A stretch of DNA of 53,820 nt from Shimazuella kribbensis DSM 45090 (GCF_000428065.1 NZ_ATZF01000001.1:1-53820), one strand, 5' to 3'. Positions 44,513 through 53,298 are shown, numbered from the stretch's first letter. Notes: generated by a model not told the origin, from the letters alone. Translations and numbers: made by a program.

Positions 44513-45247
44513 GTGAAAGAGTTGCTATCAAGGCGATTAAAGGAAGTAGCGAAATTTGTACCAAATGGCACAAAAGTGGCTGATATAGGAGCGGATCATG
44601 GAAAGTTATTGGTTTATTTAGCAGAACAAAAGATCATTTTTTCGGGTATTGCCGGTGAGGTAAACCAAGGTCCATGGAAAAACGCTGCTGATTTTGTATA
44701 TAAAAAAGGTTTGCAAAAAACGATTGATGTCCGTTTGGGTGATGGTTTAGATGTGATACAAGAACAAGTCGATGTTATTGTAATAGCTGGTATGGGTGGG
44801 ACACTAATAACGAGTATTTTGGAACAAGGAAAAGCGAAACTCAGCGGAGTTCAAAGATTGATTCTCCAGCCAAATATCGGCGAAAATAAAATACGAAGTT
44901 GGTTGGATCAAAATGATTGGCAACTGGTAGATGAAAATATTGTAATGGAGGATCATATTTATTATGAAATACTAGTTGCAGAACAAAGAATAATGGACAC
45001 ATCTGTGTATGATCAACTTCCCTTACATAAAGAGCGTTTTTATCAAATCGGACCTCTATTGTGGAAAAAGAAACATGTGTTGTTGATTCCAAAACTTAAC
45101 TTAGACTTAGAGCGGAAGCGAGAGGTTAGGAATCAGTTGAAACTTGCAAAAGTGGATGGTATTGGCGAGAAATTGACACAAATAGAGGCTGAAATTCAAG
45201 ATAAAGAACAGGTGATCATGTGGTTATCGATGGAAGAACACTCGTAA
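44513..45247 (+). CDS. trmK: tRNA (adenine(22)-N1)-methyltransferase TrmK
   Basis: 244 aa SAM-dependent Rossmann enzyme. Starts LLSRRLKEVAKFVPNGTKVADIGADHG (motif I ADIGADHGKL) with VDVIVIAGMGGTLI and LILQPN near 110-125; the C-terminal coiled coil is typical of TrmK/YqfN. GTG start. It overlaps the next gene by 28 bases, the conserved trmK-yqfO pairing next to sigA in Bacillales. Confidence 0.95.
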   Translation: MKELLSRRLKEVAKFVPNGTKVADIGADHGKLLVYLAEQKIIFSGIAGEVNQGPWKNAADFVYKKGLQKTIDVRLGDGLDVIQEQVDVIVIAGMGGTLITSILEQGKAKLSGVQRLILQPNIGENKIRSWLDQNDWQLVDENIVMEDHIYYEILVAEQRIMDTSVYDQLPLHKERFYQIGPLLWKKKHVLLIPKLNLDLERKREVRNQLKLAKVDGIGEKLTQIEAEIQDKEQVIMWLSMEEHS

Positions 45248-46323
45248 CATATTTTGAAAAGATGGTACCTCCAAGTTTAGCATTAGAAAAAGATCGGATT
45301 GGATTTCAGTTGGGGAGTCTAGATCGCCAAATAACAGGAGTTTTGGTTACATTGGAGGTCACGAATGCTGTGGTTGAAGAGGCTATTAAGATGGGGGCAA
45401 ATTGGATATTTACTCATCATGCCTTAATATTTCAACCATTAAGCTCTATCCACATGGATCAACCAAGAGGAAAATTACTTGAAAAGTTAATTGTAAATCA
45501 AATACAGGTGTATGTGGCTCACACCAACTTAGATACAGTAAAGGATGGGGTGAATGAAGTACTAGCAAATGAAATTGGTCTATTGAATCAACAGACGTTT
45601 TTAATACATGGGGAAGATCCTTTGATTAAACTCGTTGTTTTTGTGCCAACGGATCATTTAGAGGAAGTGAGAAATGCATTAGGTGAAAGTGGTGCAGGTT
45701 CCATTGGAGCATATAGTCACTGTACCTTTGCTGCGAAAGGAGAGGGAACTTTCCTAGCTGGTGAAAATACCAAACCATTTATGGGAGTTCAAGGGGAACT
45801 ATCACGTGTAGAAGAATACCGGTTAGAAACTGTTTTTCCGCAATCTATGCAACCAAAAGTGATGCAAGCGTTGTTGGAGTCTCATCCTTATGAAGAGGTA
45901 GCATATGAACTTTATCCTGTGAAGCATAGTATTCCGTTTGGCATGGGGAAAGTTGGTGAGTTACTAGGAAAAATGAACCTCCAAAATCTTGTTAAACTTG
46001 TAAAACAAGCATATGAATTAGATTATGTAAAGGTAGTAGGAGATGTAAAGAAGGAAATAAATAAAGTAGCTTTACTGGGCGGTGCGGGAAGTCGATATGT
46101 ACAAGAAGCCAAACGGCAAGGTGCGCAAGTTTATCTTACAGGTGATATTGATTACCATACGGCTCAACTCGCATTAGAAGAGGGAATTGCTTTAATCGAT
46201 ATCGGACATGCAACAGAACAACGGGTAGTCCCATCTGTATGTCAACAATTGAAGAAATATATAGGCGATGAAGTGCCTGTTCTCTCTTCAAAAGTGGATA
46301 TGAATCCATTTCAGATTTGTTGA
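45220..46323 (+). CDS. yqfO: Nif3-like dinuclear metal protein YqfO
   Basis: 367 aa, NIF3 fold interrupted by a PII-like domain (about 130-230), the long form seen in Bacilli. Metal-binding histidines in FTHHALIFQPL and HTNLD, and the C-terminal DIGHATEQRVVPSV. GTG start within trmK, with AGGTGAT just upstream. Biochemical role unclear (GTP cyclohydrolase I type 2 label in databases is doubtful). Confidence 0.94.
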   Translation: MVIDGRTLVTYFEKMVPPSLALEKDRIGFQLGSLDRQITGVLVTLEVTNAVVEEAIKMGANWIFTHHALIFQPLSSIHMDQPRGKLLEKLIVNQIQVYVAHTNLDTVKDGVNEVLANEIGLLNQQTFLIHGEDPLIKLVVFVPTDHLEEVRNALGESGAGSIGAYSHCTFAAKGEGTFLAGENTKPFMGVQGELSRVEEYRLETVFPQSMQPKVMQALLESHPYEEVAYELYPVKHSIPFGMGKVGELLGKMNLQNLVKLVKQAYELDYVKVVGDVKKEINKVALLGGAGSRYVQEAKRQGAQVYLTGDIDYHTAQLALEEGIALIDIGHATEQRVVPSVCQQLKKYIGDEVPVLSSKVDMNPFQIC

Positions 46324-46351
46324 AAATGGTCTTTTTTTAGGTCATATTGAT

Positions 46352-46389
46352 TGTCAGCAACGTGCCAGATGAACTGCACGTCGCTGATT
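46352..46389 (-). terminator. stem without a T-run after the 60-aa gene
   Basis: TCAGCAACGTG ... CACGTCGCTGA, 10 of 11 pairs, no T-run next to it on the minus strand. It resembles the T-less stems after the other two GC-richer minus-strand genes. Confidence 0.4.
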
Positions 46390-46411
46390 TGGAGACAATT
46401 TTTTATCTATC

Positions 46412-46594
46412 TTACTTCTTCTTGTTTCCCTTCGTCTCCTTACGGACATATGCGTATGCGAGAACCGCGAGAACCGCACCACCTGTTGCAGTGAAGTTAT
46501 CAGTTATTCCGCCAACCACAGCCCCAGCTGCAGCAGAAGCGGTAGCTTCCTTTGCTGTCTTTGCAGCTTCCGCTGTTTTTTTCTTGGCACCCAT
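46412..46594 (-). CDS. small Ala-rich protein with a membrane helix
   Basis: 60 aa starting MGAKKKTAEAAKTAKEATAS, then a small-residue stretch AAAGAVVGG and a likely membrane helix TGGAVLAVLAYAYV (about 37-50), with a Lys-rich end. AGGAG is 5 bases before the ATG on the minus strand. Hand count gives about 52% GC for 46441-46500, above the neighbours. It could be holin-like or bacteriocin-like, but nothing specific supports that. Function unknown. Confidence 0.55.
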   Translation of the reverse strand: MGAKKKTAEAAKTAKEATASAAAGAVVGGITDNFTATGGAVLAVLAYAYVRKETKGNKKK

Positions 46595-46695
46595 TCAGGC
46601 TCCTATTTCGGATGGTTGACTATTGCACCTTAAGTATATGAAAATACAGTAAAATCTTCAAACAGACATAGTTGATTGTTATATATTGGTTATGA

Positions 46696-46724
46696 TTGAA
46701 ACAACTAGATTTTCCTGTTATAAT
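46696..46724 (+). promoter_or_regulatory. rnpB promoter
   Basis: TTGAAA (46696-46701), 17-base spacer, consensus TATAAT (46719-46724), about 10 bases before the RNA. Confidence 0.75.
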
Positions 46725-46734
46725 AGTTCTTCAT

Positions 46735-47149
46735 GGAAGTAAGCAAAGCAATCGCCGGTGGATGACCGCAAGGTGCCACGGGAGGAAAGTCCGAGCTCCA
46801 TAGGGCAGGGTGCCGGCTAACGGCCGGTGGGGGCAACCCTAAGGCTAGTGCCACAGAAATGTAGACCGCCGATGGAGGGAAACCTCACAGGCAAGGATGC
46901 AACGGTGCGGTAAGAGCGCACCAGCAGCATGGGAACATGCTGGCTAGGTAAACCCCACCTGGTGCAAGACCTGATAGAGAATCGGTATCTTCGGATACAG
47001 CTGTTGCCCGCAGTGATTCTGGGTAGGTCGCTGGAGCCAAGTAGCAATACTTGGCCTAGACAGATGATTGCTACTTCATTAGTGGGAGATACCTACAAGC
47101 TATCGCATAGACCACTAGGAGAACAGAACTCGGCTTATTGATTGCTTCC
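46735..47149 (+). ncRNA. rnpB: RNase P RNA, type A architecture
   Basis: Catalytic RNA that trims the 5' end of pre-tRNAs. Conserved core GAGGAAAGTCCGAGCTCC, GGTAAACCCCACC and the 3' ACAGAACTCGGCTTA. P1 pairs 46735-46746 with 47138-47149 (11 of 12), and P2 pairs AGCAATC near 46748 with GATTGCT near 47066. The stretch CATAGGGCAGGGTGCCGGC...ACCGCCGATGG and GGTGCGGTAAGAGCGCACC match the ancestral type A layout (as in E. coli), not the type B RNA of Bacillus. About 415 nt. rnpB next to gpsB is conserved in Bacilli. Confidence 0.95.
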
Positions 47150-47163
47150 ATATAGCTTGTACG

Positions 47164-47188
47164 AAGACGCTAAGCGTCTTTTTATTTT
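47164..47188 (+). terminator. rnpB terminator
   Basis: AAGACGC-TAA-GCGTCTT then TTTATTTT. Confidence 0.85.
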
Positions 47189-47199
47189 GCAATCACACG

Positions 47200-47231
47200 A
47201 AAAGACTAGTCGTTTTTGACTAGTCTTTTTT
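47200..47231. terminator. second, symmetric terminator
   Basis: AAAAGACTAGTC-GTTTTT-GACTAGTCTTTT followed by TTTATT. It may back up rnpB termination. Confidence 0.75.
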
Positions 47232-47287
47232 ATTAACAGTATAAAAGTAATCATTTTGCTTATCCTAAAAGAAAAGGTGGGTAGGAA

Positions 47288-47575
47288 ATGGAAGCATTTT
47301 ATACATATGAGGCTTATCTTGATCGTTATAAAGCCTATTATGATGAAGAAGGGGACAGTAGGCCCGGCATGCTTACTGTTCATGAATTTGAACAACAATT
47401 TCAGTTATTACACGATAGTTATCAAGCATACCATGATCTCATTCAAATGGGACATACAGCAGAAGCGTCGTTATATTACTCACAAATAATCAATCAACTA
47501 GAAAATCAATTAGCAATTGCAGATGCTTCTGATAATTTTAAGCAGGAAATATATCCAAATTGGAAAGGGGAATAG
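47288..47575 (+). CDS. small acidic/aromatic protein of unknown function
   Basis: 95 aa, helical and rich in Tyr/Gln/Glu: MEAFYTYEAYLDRYKAYYDE, then HEFEQQFQLLHDSYQAYHD and SQIINQLENQLAIADASDNF. No signal or membrane segment. GTAGGAA precedes the ATG. Three bases separate it from the M42 peptidase gene, so the two are probably co-transcribed. Family not recognised. Confidence 0.75.
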   Translation: MEAFYTYEAYLDRYKAYYDEEGDSRPGMLTVHEFEQQFQLLHDSYQAYHDLIQMGHTAEASLYYSQIINQLENQLAIADASDNFKQEIYPNWKGE

Positions 47576-47578
47576 TAA

Positions 47579-48646
47579 ATGCGATTACTACAACGCTTGA
47601 CAGAAGCAAATGGAGTTTCTGGTTACGAACATGAAGTGCGCGAGATCGTAAGAGATGAACTACAACAATTTGATGTCCCGATCGTTGGGGATGGATTAGG
47701 AAGTATTTTTGGTGAAAAAAGAGGAACATCAGACAAGCCTCGTATTTTATTAGCAGGACATCTAGATGAAGTTGGTTTCATGGTTTCGGAAATAACAAAA
47801 TCTGGTTATTTGCGTTTTTCTCCACTAGGTGGTTGGTGGAGCCAGGTTCTTTTATCACAACGAGTAACCATCATGGCTGGTAGTCGCAAATACACAGGAG
47901 TGATCGGTTCCAAAGCTCCCCATGTGCTCTCTGCAGAAGAGCGTAATAAGATCTATCCGATAAAAGAAATGTACATTGATGTAGGTGCACATAGTGATAG
48001 TCAAATCAAAGAATGGGGCATTCGTATAGGTGATCCTATTGTTCCGATTTGCCCTTTCGAGATCCTACCTGATCATGATACGATTTTAGCAAAAGCGCTT
48101 GATAACAGAATGGGTTGCTATGTAGCTTTGGAAGTATTGCGTAGATTACAAGTAGAGGAACATCCAAATACAGTGATAGCGGGAGCAACTGTTCAGGAAG
48201 AAGTTGGATTGCGAGGAGCGCAGACAGCCGCATATGCGATTGATCCAGATATATCCTTTGCAATTGATGTTGGTATAGCAGAAGATGCACCAGGTCAAGA
48301 AAATCTATTGCATCCAAAAATGGGAAATGGTCCAGTGATTACATTTTTGGATGCTACCATGATACCAAATATTGGATTGCGAGATCTTGTGTTGGATACA
48401 GCCGAGGAAAACCGAATACCAATCCAACATGAAACTATGCTTGGTGGAGGAACAGATGCAGGCAGATTCCATGTTAACAAACGTGGCGTACCTTCTTTGG
48501 TAGTTGGAGTTGCTGCACGGTATATTCATAGCCATGTTTCAATGGTAAGCAAAAAAGATGTGGAAAACGTAGTCGAATTAATGGTAAAAGTAATACAGAA
48601 GCTAGATGAAGAGAAATGCAAACAATTTTTATCTTTTACTACTTAA
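47579..48646 (+). CDS. M42 family metallopeptidase (YsdC/FrvX-like)
   Basis: 355 aa. Dinuclear metal aminopeptidase: metal ligands in ILLAGHLDEVGFM (near 56-68), ALDNRMGCYVALEVL (Asp near 179), GATVQEEVGLRGAQ (catalytic EE near 212) and the HSH near the C-terminus (RYIHSHVSMV). Homologues form tetrahedral dodecamers that trim peptides. AAAGGGG precedes the ATG. Confidence 0.94.
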   Translation: MRLLQRLTEANGVSGYEHEVREIVRDELQQFDVPIVGDGLGSIFGEKRGTSDKPRILLAGHLDEVGFMVSEITKSGYLRFSPLGGWWSQVLLSQRVTIMAGSRKYTGVIGSKAPHVLSAEERNKIYPIKEMYIDVGAHSDSQIKEWGIRIGDPIVPICPFEILPDHDTILAKALDNRMGCYVALEVLRRLQVEEHPNTVIAGATVQEEVGLRGAQTAAYAIDPDISFAIDVGIAEDAPGQENLLHPKMGNGPVITFLDATMIPNIGLRDLVLDTAEENRIPIQHETMLGGGTDAGRFHVNKRGVPSLVVGVAARYIHSHVSMVSKKDVENVVELMVKVIQKLDEEKCKQFLSFTT

Positions 48647-48672
48647 AAACGGTTAATCAACCGTTTTTAAGT
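48641..48672. terminator. long symmetric terminator
   Basis: ACTTAAAAACGGTT-AATC-AACCGTTTTTAAGT, a perfect 14-bp stem overlapping the end of the M42 gene. Confidence 0.75.
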
Positions 48673-48803
48673 CATGTTTAATTGTGGAATCATTTAGAGC
48701 TAGTAAATGGTTATAAACGTTATACGCTTTATTTTTGTACAACAGCTCTATTTATGGTATTGTATATTTTAGCTAATAAAGCATTGGTAAACGGGGTTGT
48801 ACC

Positions 48804-49421
48804 ATGGATCAGTGGTTTGTTGAATTTTTACAACACTATGGATATATAGGTGTTTTTCTTTTTTTTGTACTTGGTATTGTTGGGTTACCTCTTCCCGATG
48901 AGATCATGATGACTTTTCTAGGTTATCTCTCATCCATTGGGCAACTACATCTTGCATATACCTTCCTCAGTGCTCTTTTAGGTTCCGCAACAGGAATAAC
49001 CATCAGCTACATTTTAGGACGTCGATTTGGATATCCGTTTTTGAAAAAGTATGGCAGCAAAATTTTTATCACACGCAGGAGACTGCGTATTACTCAATTG
49101 TTGTTTCGTAAATATGGAAGTGCATTGCTTTTTGTAGGTTATTTTATCCCAGGAGTCCGCCATGTGACAGCATATCTTGCTGGTATAGCATGTATGTCTA
49201 TTCCGAGGTTTTCGGTGTTTGCCTATTTAGGTGCGACTTTTTGGTGTACTATATTTATTGGATTGGGATACATACTCGGTTCTAATTGGGAGATATTATT
49301 CGACTATATGCATCGTTTTGGAGCCAAAGCTTTATATGTCATCGTTCCACTCGCAGCAATTTGCTTAGGCTATTATTTCTGGAATCAAAATCGATCAGTG
49401 AACAAAAACCATCCTAGATGA
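48804..49421 (+). CDS. DedA family membrane protein
   Basis: 205 aa with four to five hydrophobic segments. Contains GIVGLPLPDEIMMTFLGYLSS, the conserved FFxG-like GYFIPGVRHVTAYLAG (near 112-127) and GATFWCTIFIGLGYILG. DedA proteins act as undecaprenyl-phosphate or phospholipid translocases or support the proton motive force. Single gene; a terminator follows. Confidence 0.93.
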   Translation: MDQWFVEFLQHYGYIGVFLFFVLGIVGLPLPDEIMMTFLGYLSSIGQLHLAYTFLSALLGSATGITISYILGRRFGYPFLKKYGSKIFITRRRLRITQLLFRKYGSALLFVGYFIPGVRHVTAYLAGIACMSIPRFSVFAYLGATFWCTIFIGLGYILGSNWEILFDYMHRFGAKALYVIVPLAAICLGYYFWNQNRSVNKNHPR

Positions 49422-49431
49422 TGGTTTTGTC
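49405..49431 (+). terminator. terminator overlapping the end of the dedA-like gene
   Basis: AAAACCATC-CTAGAT-GATGGTTTT. Confidence 0.75.
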
Positions 49432-49444
49432 TTCCAATATATGA

Positions 49445-49479
49445 AACCTGCTATCTCAGTGGATAGCAGGTTTTTTAGG
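49445..49479. terminator. convergent terminator between the dedA-like gene and ftsW/rodA
   Basis: AAACCTGCTATC-TCAGTG-GATAGCAGGTTT with TTT on the plus side; it overlaps the 3' end of the minus-strand gene. Confidence 0.75.
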
Positions 49480-50590
49480 TTTTCTCTTTTACTACTTTTT
49501 TTCTCATGATTTTGTATCGAGATATATTGAGTAATATCCCAGTTGCTATAAGCTGAAACATTAAAGAGGAACCCCCATAGCTAATAAAGGGTAGAGGAAC
49601 TCCAGTAACTGGTAATAGAGCAGTAACAACACCAAGATTAAAAATAACTTGAATAGCAAAGAGGCTAACAATCCCAATTCCGAGTAAAGTTCCAAATAAG
49701 TCTTGGCATCGTAATGCAATTCTTACTCCTCGGATAACATATATAGCAAACAAAATGATTAGTGTTCCTGCGCCGATAAAACCAAGTTCTTCCGCAATGA
49801 TAGAAAAAATGAAGTCTGTATGTGCTTCTGGTAGATAAGCCATTTTCTGAATGCTGTTGCCAAGACCTACGCCTGTTATGCCTCCTGGACCAATTGCGTA
49901 TAATGAATAAATGACTTGATAGCCATGATTTTGTGGATCACTAAAGGGATTAAATAGTGCCATGACTCGGTTAACACGATATTGATCTAGAAAGAGAACA
50001 CCAACCAAGATGGGTATTCCTGCACTTACCAACAGAAAAAGTTGACGAAGTTTTGCACCACCGCAAAAAATAATAATCATACAAGTACTAAAAATAATAA
50101 TCGTTGCACTGTAGTGAGGTTGAATAACAAGTAAACCACAAAATATCGTAATCACAGTAAGTGGTGGTAGGATTGTCTTTTTAAAGTTACCTAAGACATC
50201 TTGCTTTTTGACCATAATGGATGCGGTATATAAAATCATAACAATTTTTACAAATTCAGATGGCTGAAATGTTAACGGACCTAGGCTTATCCATCTTCGA
50301 GCACCATTTGTTTCGTCCGCGAATAACAAGACTAACACCAACATGATCAAACCAAACAATAATAATTTCCCAACATGTTTTCGATACCATAGGTATGGAA
50401 TATTGGAGAAAATAAAAAAAAGAATCAATCCAATTCCGGCGAAAATTAATTGTTTGTTGAAGAAATAGTATGCATTTTGATAGTCCAAAATTCCTTTATA
50501 GTAGCTTGTACTAAATACCATAACAAGACCATAACCAACTAAGATAAACGTCAAAAGGATAAGCCAGAAATCTGGCTTTGTTCGCTGCAT
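49475..50590 (-). CDS. ftsW: SEDS-family peptidoglycan polymerase (FtsW/RodA/SpoVE-like)
   Basis: 371 aa, about ten membrane helices. Characteristic segments: ISLGPLTFQPSEFVKIV near 115, LPEAHTDFIFSIIAEELGF near 255-275, and ALLPVTGVPLPFISYGGSSL near 330-350. It polymerises lipid II into glycan with a class B PBP. ATG 50590 is chosen because GAGGAG lies just upstream on the minus strand; the frame is open 18 codons further. Length fits SpoVE or FtsW, and which of the two cannot be decided here. Confidence 0.9.
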   Translation of the reverse strand: MQRTKPDFWLILLTFILVGYGLVMVFSTSYYKGILDYQNAYYFFNKQLIFAGIGLILFFIFSNIPYLWYRKHVGKLLLFGLIMLVLVLLFADETNGARRWISLGPLTFQPSEFVKIVMILYTASIMVKKQDVLGNFKKTILPPLTVITIFCGLLVIQPHYSATIIIFSTCMIIIFCGGAKLRQLFLLVSAGIPILVGVLFLDQYRVNRVMALFNPFSDPQNHGYQVIYSLYAIGPGGITGVGLGNSIQKMAYLPEAHTDFIFSIIAEELGFIGAGTLIILFAIYVIRGVRIALRCQDLFGTLLGIGIVSLFAIQVIFNLGVVTALLPVTGVPLPFISYGGSSLMFQLIATGILLNISRYKIMRKKVVKEKT

Positions 50591-50763
50591 GAAAAAACTC
50601 CTCATTTTGCATGTTCTCGGATATTTTATCAAAATGAAATCCAAAGCTCTAGTTTTGAGCGATAGAAGAGTAGAAGAAGTACAAAACCCTATATACCCAT
50701 ATTTTCCAAAGGGAATAAAAATCCTTCACCTGCACAAGATAGAATGTGAAAGTAGGGATTTAT

Positions 50764-51453
50764 ATGTTTTTTGCACTGGACATTATTGTTATGATTCTTG
50801 CAGTTGTCATAACATTGTATGCACAGATCAAAGTAAAAAACGCTTTTCATACTTGGTCAGGTGTAGCGACAAGATCAGGGTATACTGGATTTGAGGTGGC
50901 TAGGCAGATTTTAGATCAGAATGATCTCCAACATGTTGCTGTTGAGCCGATTCGTGGTAATTTCAGTGATCACTATGATCCATCTGTAAAAGTGATTCGT
51001 CTATCAGAAGCTGTTTATGCTAAGTCATCTGTTGCAGCCGTTTCCGTTGCAGCACATGAGTGTGGACATGCTTTGCAGCATCAAGAAGACTATGGAGCAT
51101 TAGTGATTCGTCATCGATTGGTACCATTTTTGAATTTTACTTCTGGTGCAGCCCCTATTTTGTTGTTAATTGGTTTTTTTCTGCAATTATCAAATCTTAT
51201 TTTAGTAGGGATAGTTTTTTATTTAGTTACTGTTGTATTTCATTTAGTAACGCTTCCAGTGGAGTTTAATGCTAGCAGTCGAGCAAAGCAAATTATATTT
51301 TCAGAAGGTATTATTGCCCGTGATGAAGAGAATGGTGTTCAAAAAGTTTTAAACGCAGCAGCTTTTACTTATGTTGCAGGAGCTTTAGTCGCATTGATAG
51401 AACTGGGTCGGTTTATTTTTTTATATGTTCTTTCTCAAAATAATGAGAGGTGA
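50764..51453 (+). CDS. yugP: YugP-type zinc metallopeptidase
   Basis: 229 aa membrane protein. HExxH-type site VAAHECGHALQHQ (near 95-107) with four hydrophobic segments (1-20, about 125-145, 147-170, 205-225) and the family segment LPVEFNASSRAK. ATG 50764 has GTAGGGA 5 bases upstream; the in-frame GTG 50746 is six codons earlier. Substrate unknown. Confidence 0.92.
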   Translation: MFFALDIIVMILAVVITLYAQIKVKNAFHTWSGVATRSGYTGFEVARQILDQNDLQHVAVEPIRGNFSDHYDPSVKVIRLSEAVYAKSSVAAVSVAAHECGHALQHQEDYGALVIRHRLVPFLNFTSGAAPILLLIGFFLQLSNLILVGIVFYLVTVVFHLVTLPVEFNASSRAKQIIFSEGIIARDEENGVQKVLNAAAFTYVAGALVALIELGRFIFLYVLSQNNER

Positions 51454-51455
51454 TA

Positions 51456-51896
51456 ATGTTGCGTAACTTAGCTTTTTCTTTGGTGTTATTGATCTCTACA
51501 AGTTTTTTGGGATGTGCAAGATATCATTCCCAGTCTCCTGTTCAAGAACAAAATATGTTACCTACGAGATATCACACAAATATTGATCATACCAATTCAC
51601 TATACACAAAAAATGCGAATTTTATTTCGCAAAAAACACCAAACAATGGTGTAAGGGTGGAAAAACGTATTGCTCAAATGATCTTAAAAACTTATCCAAA
51701 GTTAAAAGCAGCTACAGTTGTAATCATAAAAAACCGAGCGTATGTCGCTGTTTCCCTTGATTCCCGTACTTCTACACTGGGGCATTTACGGGTAGAAATA
51801 CCAGCATTAATAAAAGATATGGATGCAGCTGTAGAAAAAGTGTATGTTTCCGATAATCCAAATTTCCGCAGGATGGTTGAACAATATAGGAAATAA
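51456..51896 (+). CDS. YhcN/YlaJ-family sporulation lipoprotein
   Basis: 146 aa. Lipoprotein signal peptide MLRNLAFSLVLLISTSFLGC with lipobox FLGC (Cys near 20). The C-terminal domain (about 65-146) has VEKRIAQMILKTYPKLKAATVVIIKNRAYVAV and AAVEKVYVSDNPNFRRMVEQY, typical of the YhcN/YlaJ family found in spore membranes. GAGAGGTGATA precedes ATG 51456, whose start overlaps the end of the yugP coding region's neighbourhood by 2 bases of spacing. Confidence 0.88.
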   Translation: MLRNLAFSLVLLISTSFLGCARYHSQSPVQEQNMLPTRYHTNIDHTNSLYTKNANFISQKTPNNGVRVEKRIAQMILKTYPKLKAATVVIIKNRAYVAVSLDSRTSTLGHLRVEIPALIKDMDAAVEKVYVSDNPNFRRMVEQYRK

Positions 51897-51901
51897 TAAT
51901 T

Positions 51902-51931
51902 AAAGAGATGGACGATGTTCCATCTCTTTTT
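51902..51931 (+). terminator. terminator of yugP-lipoprotein unit
   Basis: AAAGAGATGGA, loop, TCCATCTCTTT then TT. Confidence 0.88.
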
Positions 51932-52023
51932 ATGGGGAATAATTCATTATTGATTTTGTATCTATTTCTTGGTGATTTATTGTAAAATTTATTTATCCGT
52001 GTTTTTTAATGAGAAAAATAAGA

Positions 52024-52462
52024 TTTGACACTCCACATGGCTTCAGCCATGGGATTCTTGGGACGGTAGTCTAATGACTACTTCATTACCAAGCTAGCCC
52101 CGTGAGCCCTGCGGTTGAAAAAAGTTTTTGTTGCTACGTCATAGAATAGACATACTGCTTGGTTTTCGCATTTCAGTCTAGCTATTTTTCGGTACGCATA
52201 GCATTTTACGTGCAAAACGATTGGTTTGCTGGGCCCTGTATCCTATCCAGTTTTGAAAGAGCAACTAGTGATAGTCTAATAGGGGAATATATGTTCGCGA
52301 ATAAGTTTTCTGAAAAATTCGTCAGAATTGTGGGAGGAAAACCCCCCTTCGTCTGCAAAGTGAGACTTGCCACTTTAGTGGCTTAGCGAAACTTGTGCTC
52401 CCGTTGTAGTGACGCTTGCTGTTATCCCGCGAAAACCGTGGGTTTTCTCAGTCGCAAGACTA
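52024..52462 (-). mobile_element. TnpB-less IS200/IS605-like element with omegaRNA-like right end
   Basis: Read on the minus strand, the left end follows TATTTAT (a TTTAT-like target/TAM) and starts GTCTTGCGACTGAG, with subterminal hairpin CCCACGGTTTTCGCGGG (52426-52442). The right end has CCGCAGGGCTCACGGGG, hairpin GTAGTC-ATTA-GACTAC (52066-52081), CCCAAGAATC and the terminal palindrome CATGGC-TGAA-GCCATG (52036-52051) followed by GTGGAGTGTCAA. These are the marks of IS605-family elements. No intact transposase or TnpB frame exists within ~440 bases, so it is a non-autonomous or decayed element that could still yield an omegaRNA. Confidence 0.75.
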
Positions 52463-52607
52463 TAAATATTTTTAAATTTCCTTTTGTTAGAATTAATGCA
52501 TCTTATTTTTGGAAAGGCTTTCCAATTGGCAAGTAACTTTACTGGAACTAAAGAATTCGTATATAATTAAAAAATGAAACGTTGATGTTGATAGGAGTGT
52601 CTGGATA

Positions 52608-52880
52608 GTGAAACGTTTAACACCGATGGAGATTTTTAACAAAGATTTCAAACAAGCTATGCGTGGATATGATGTAAACGAAGTAAATGAATTTCTTGAC
52701 CTTGTTATCCGAAACTACGAAGAAGTACTCAAAGAAAATGAGTATTTAAAAGAACAACTAACAACATCGAAGAAACAAAATACAGCTAGACAGCAAGCTG
52801 TTCCGAATATGAGGGAGTATGATGCTGTTATTAATGAAATATTAGCAAGATTGGAACGTATTGAAAAAGTTATGCGGTAG
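52608..52880 (+). CDS. gpsB: cell division regulator GpsB
   Basis: 90 aa. N-terminal DivIVA-type lipid/partner-binding domain [28 protein letters not shown], a coiled coil (about 30-60) and a short C-terminal trimerisation helix ([15 protein letters not shown]). It links PBP1 and division/elongation machinery. GTG start after AGGAGTG. Found near rnpB in Bacilli, as here. Confidence 0.94.
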   Translation: MKRLTPMEIFNKDFKQAMRGYDVNEVNEFLDLVIRNYEEVLKENEYLKEQLTTSKKQNTARQQAVPNMREYDAVINEILARLERIEKVMR

Positions 52881-52964
52881 GTAATAGATAACAATTGAAA
52901 TGATGTATGTTTTATCCTGATCGATAGAAACTAAGGATAGTTTCCAAGGATCAGGAGGGTTAAT

Positions 52965-53294
52965 ATGGGAAAAGGACAAAAGAAACAGCCTAAACATCAT
53001 GTAGAAGATCATGATACAGAAACAGCTGCTGAGTTAACACCATCGACTGTAAATCCAGTCGACAACTCAAGAAATCAACAAGAAGAAGTGAGTGGTACAG
53101 GTATTGGTGTTACCGCTCTCATCCTAGCATTACTCGCCTTCTTTTTGTTTCCTTTTACATTAGCTGCTACTGCTATCGTATTAGGAATTGTGGGTGCAAG
53201 AAGAGGAAGCGCTGCTGGATGGTGGGCAGTTGGGATTGGTGCTTTTGTTCTCATTATCCGTATACTCGCCTTTCCTATTTTAGCTATTTCTTAA
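52965..53294 (+). CDS. DUF4190-type membrane protein
   Basis: 109 aa. A hydrophilic, disordered N-terminus (1-45, His/Glu/Gln-rich) is followed by GIGVTALILALLAFFLFPFT (first helix), ATAIVLGIVGARRGSAAGWW and IGAFVLIIRILAF (second helix). The small-residue loop with GARRG is typical of DUF4190. CAGGAGGG precedes the ATG. Function unknown. Confidence 0.8.
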   Translation: MGKGQKKQPKHHVEDHDTETAAELTPSTVNPVDNSRNQQEEVSGTGIGVTALILALLAFFLFPFTLAATAIVLGIVGARRGSAAGWWAVGIGAFVLIIRILAFPILAIS

Positions 53295-53298
53295 TAGC

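Noticed and set aside
52159-52386. 75-aa frame in the IS605-like relic
   Set aside because: Lies across element end structures, lacks an RBS and shows no protein-like composition.
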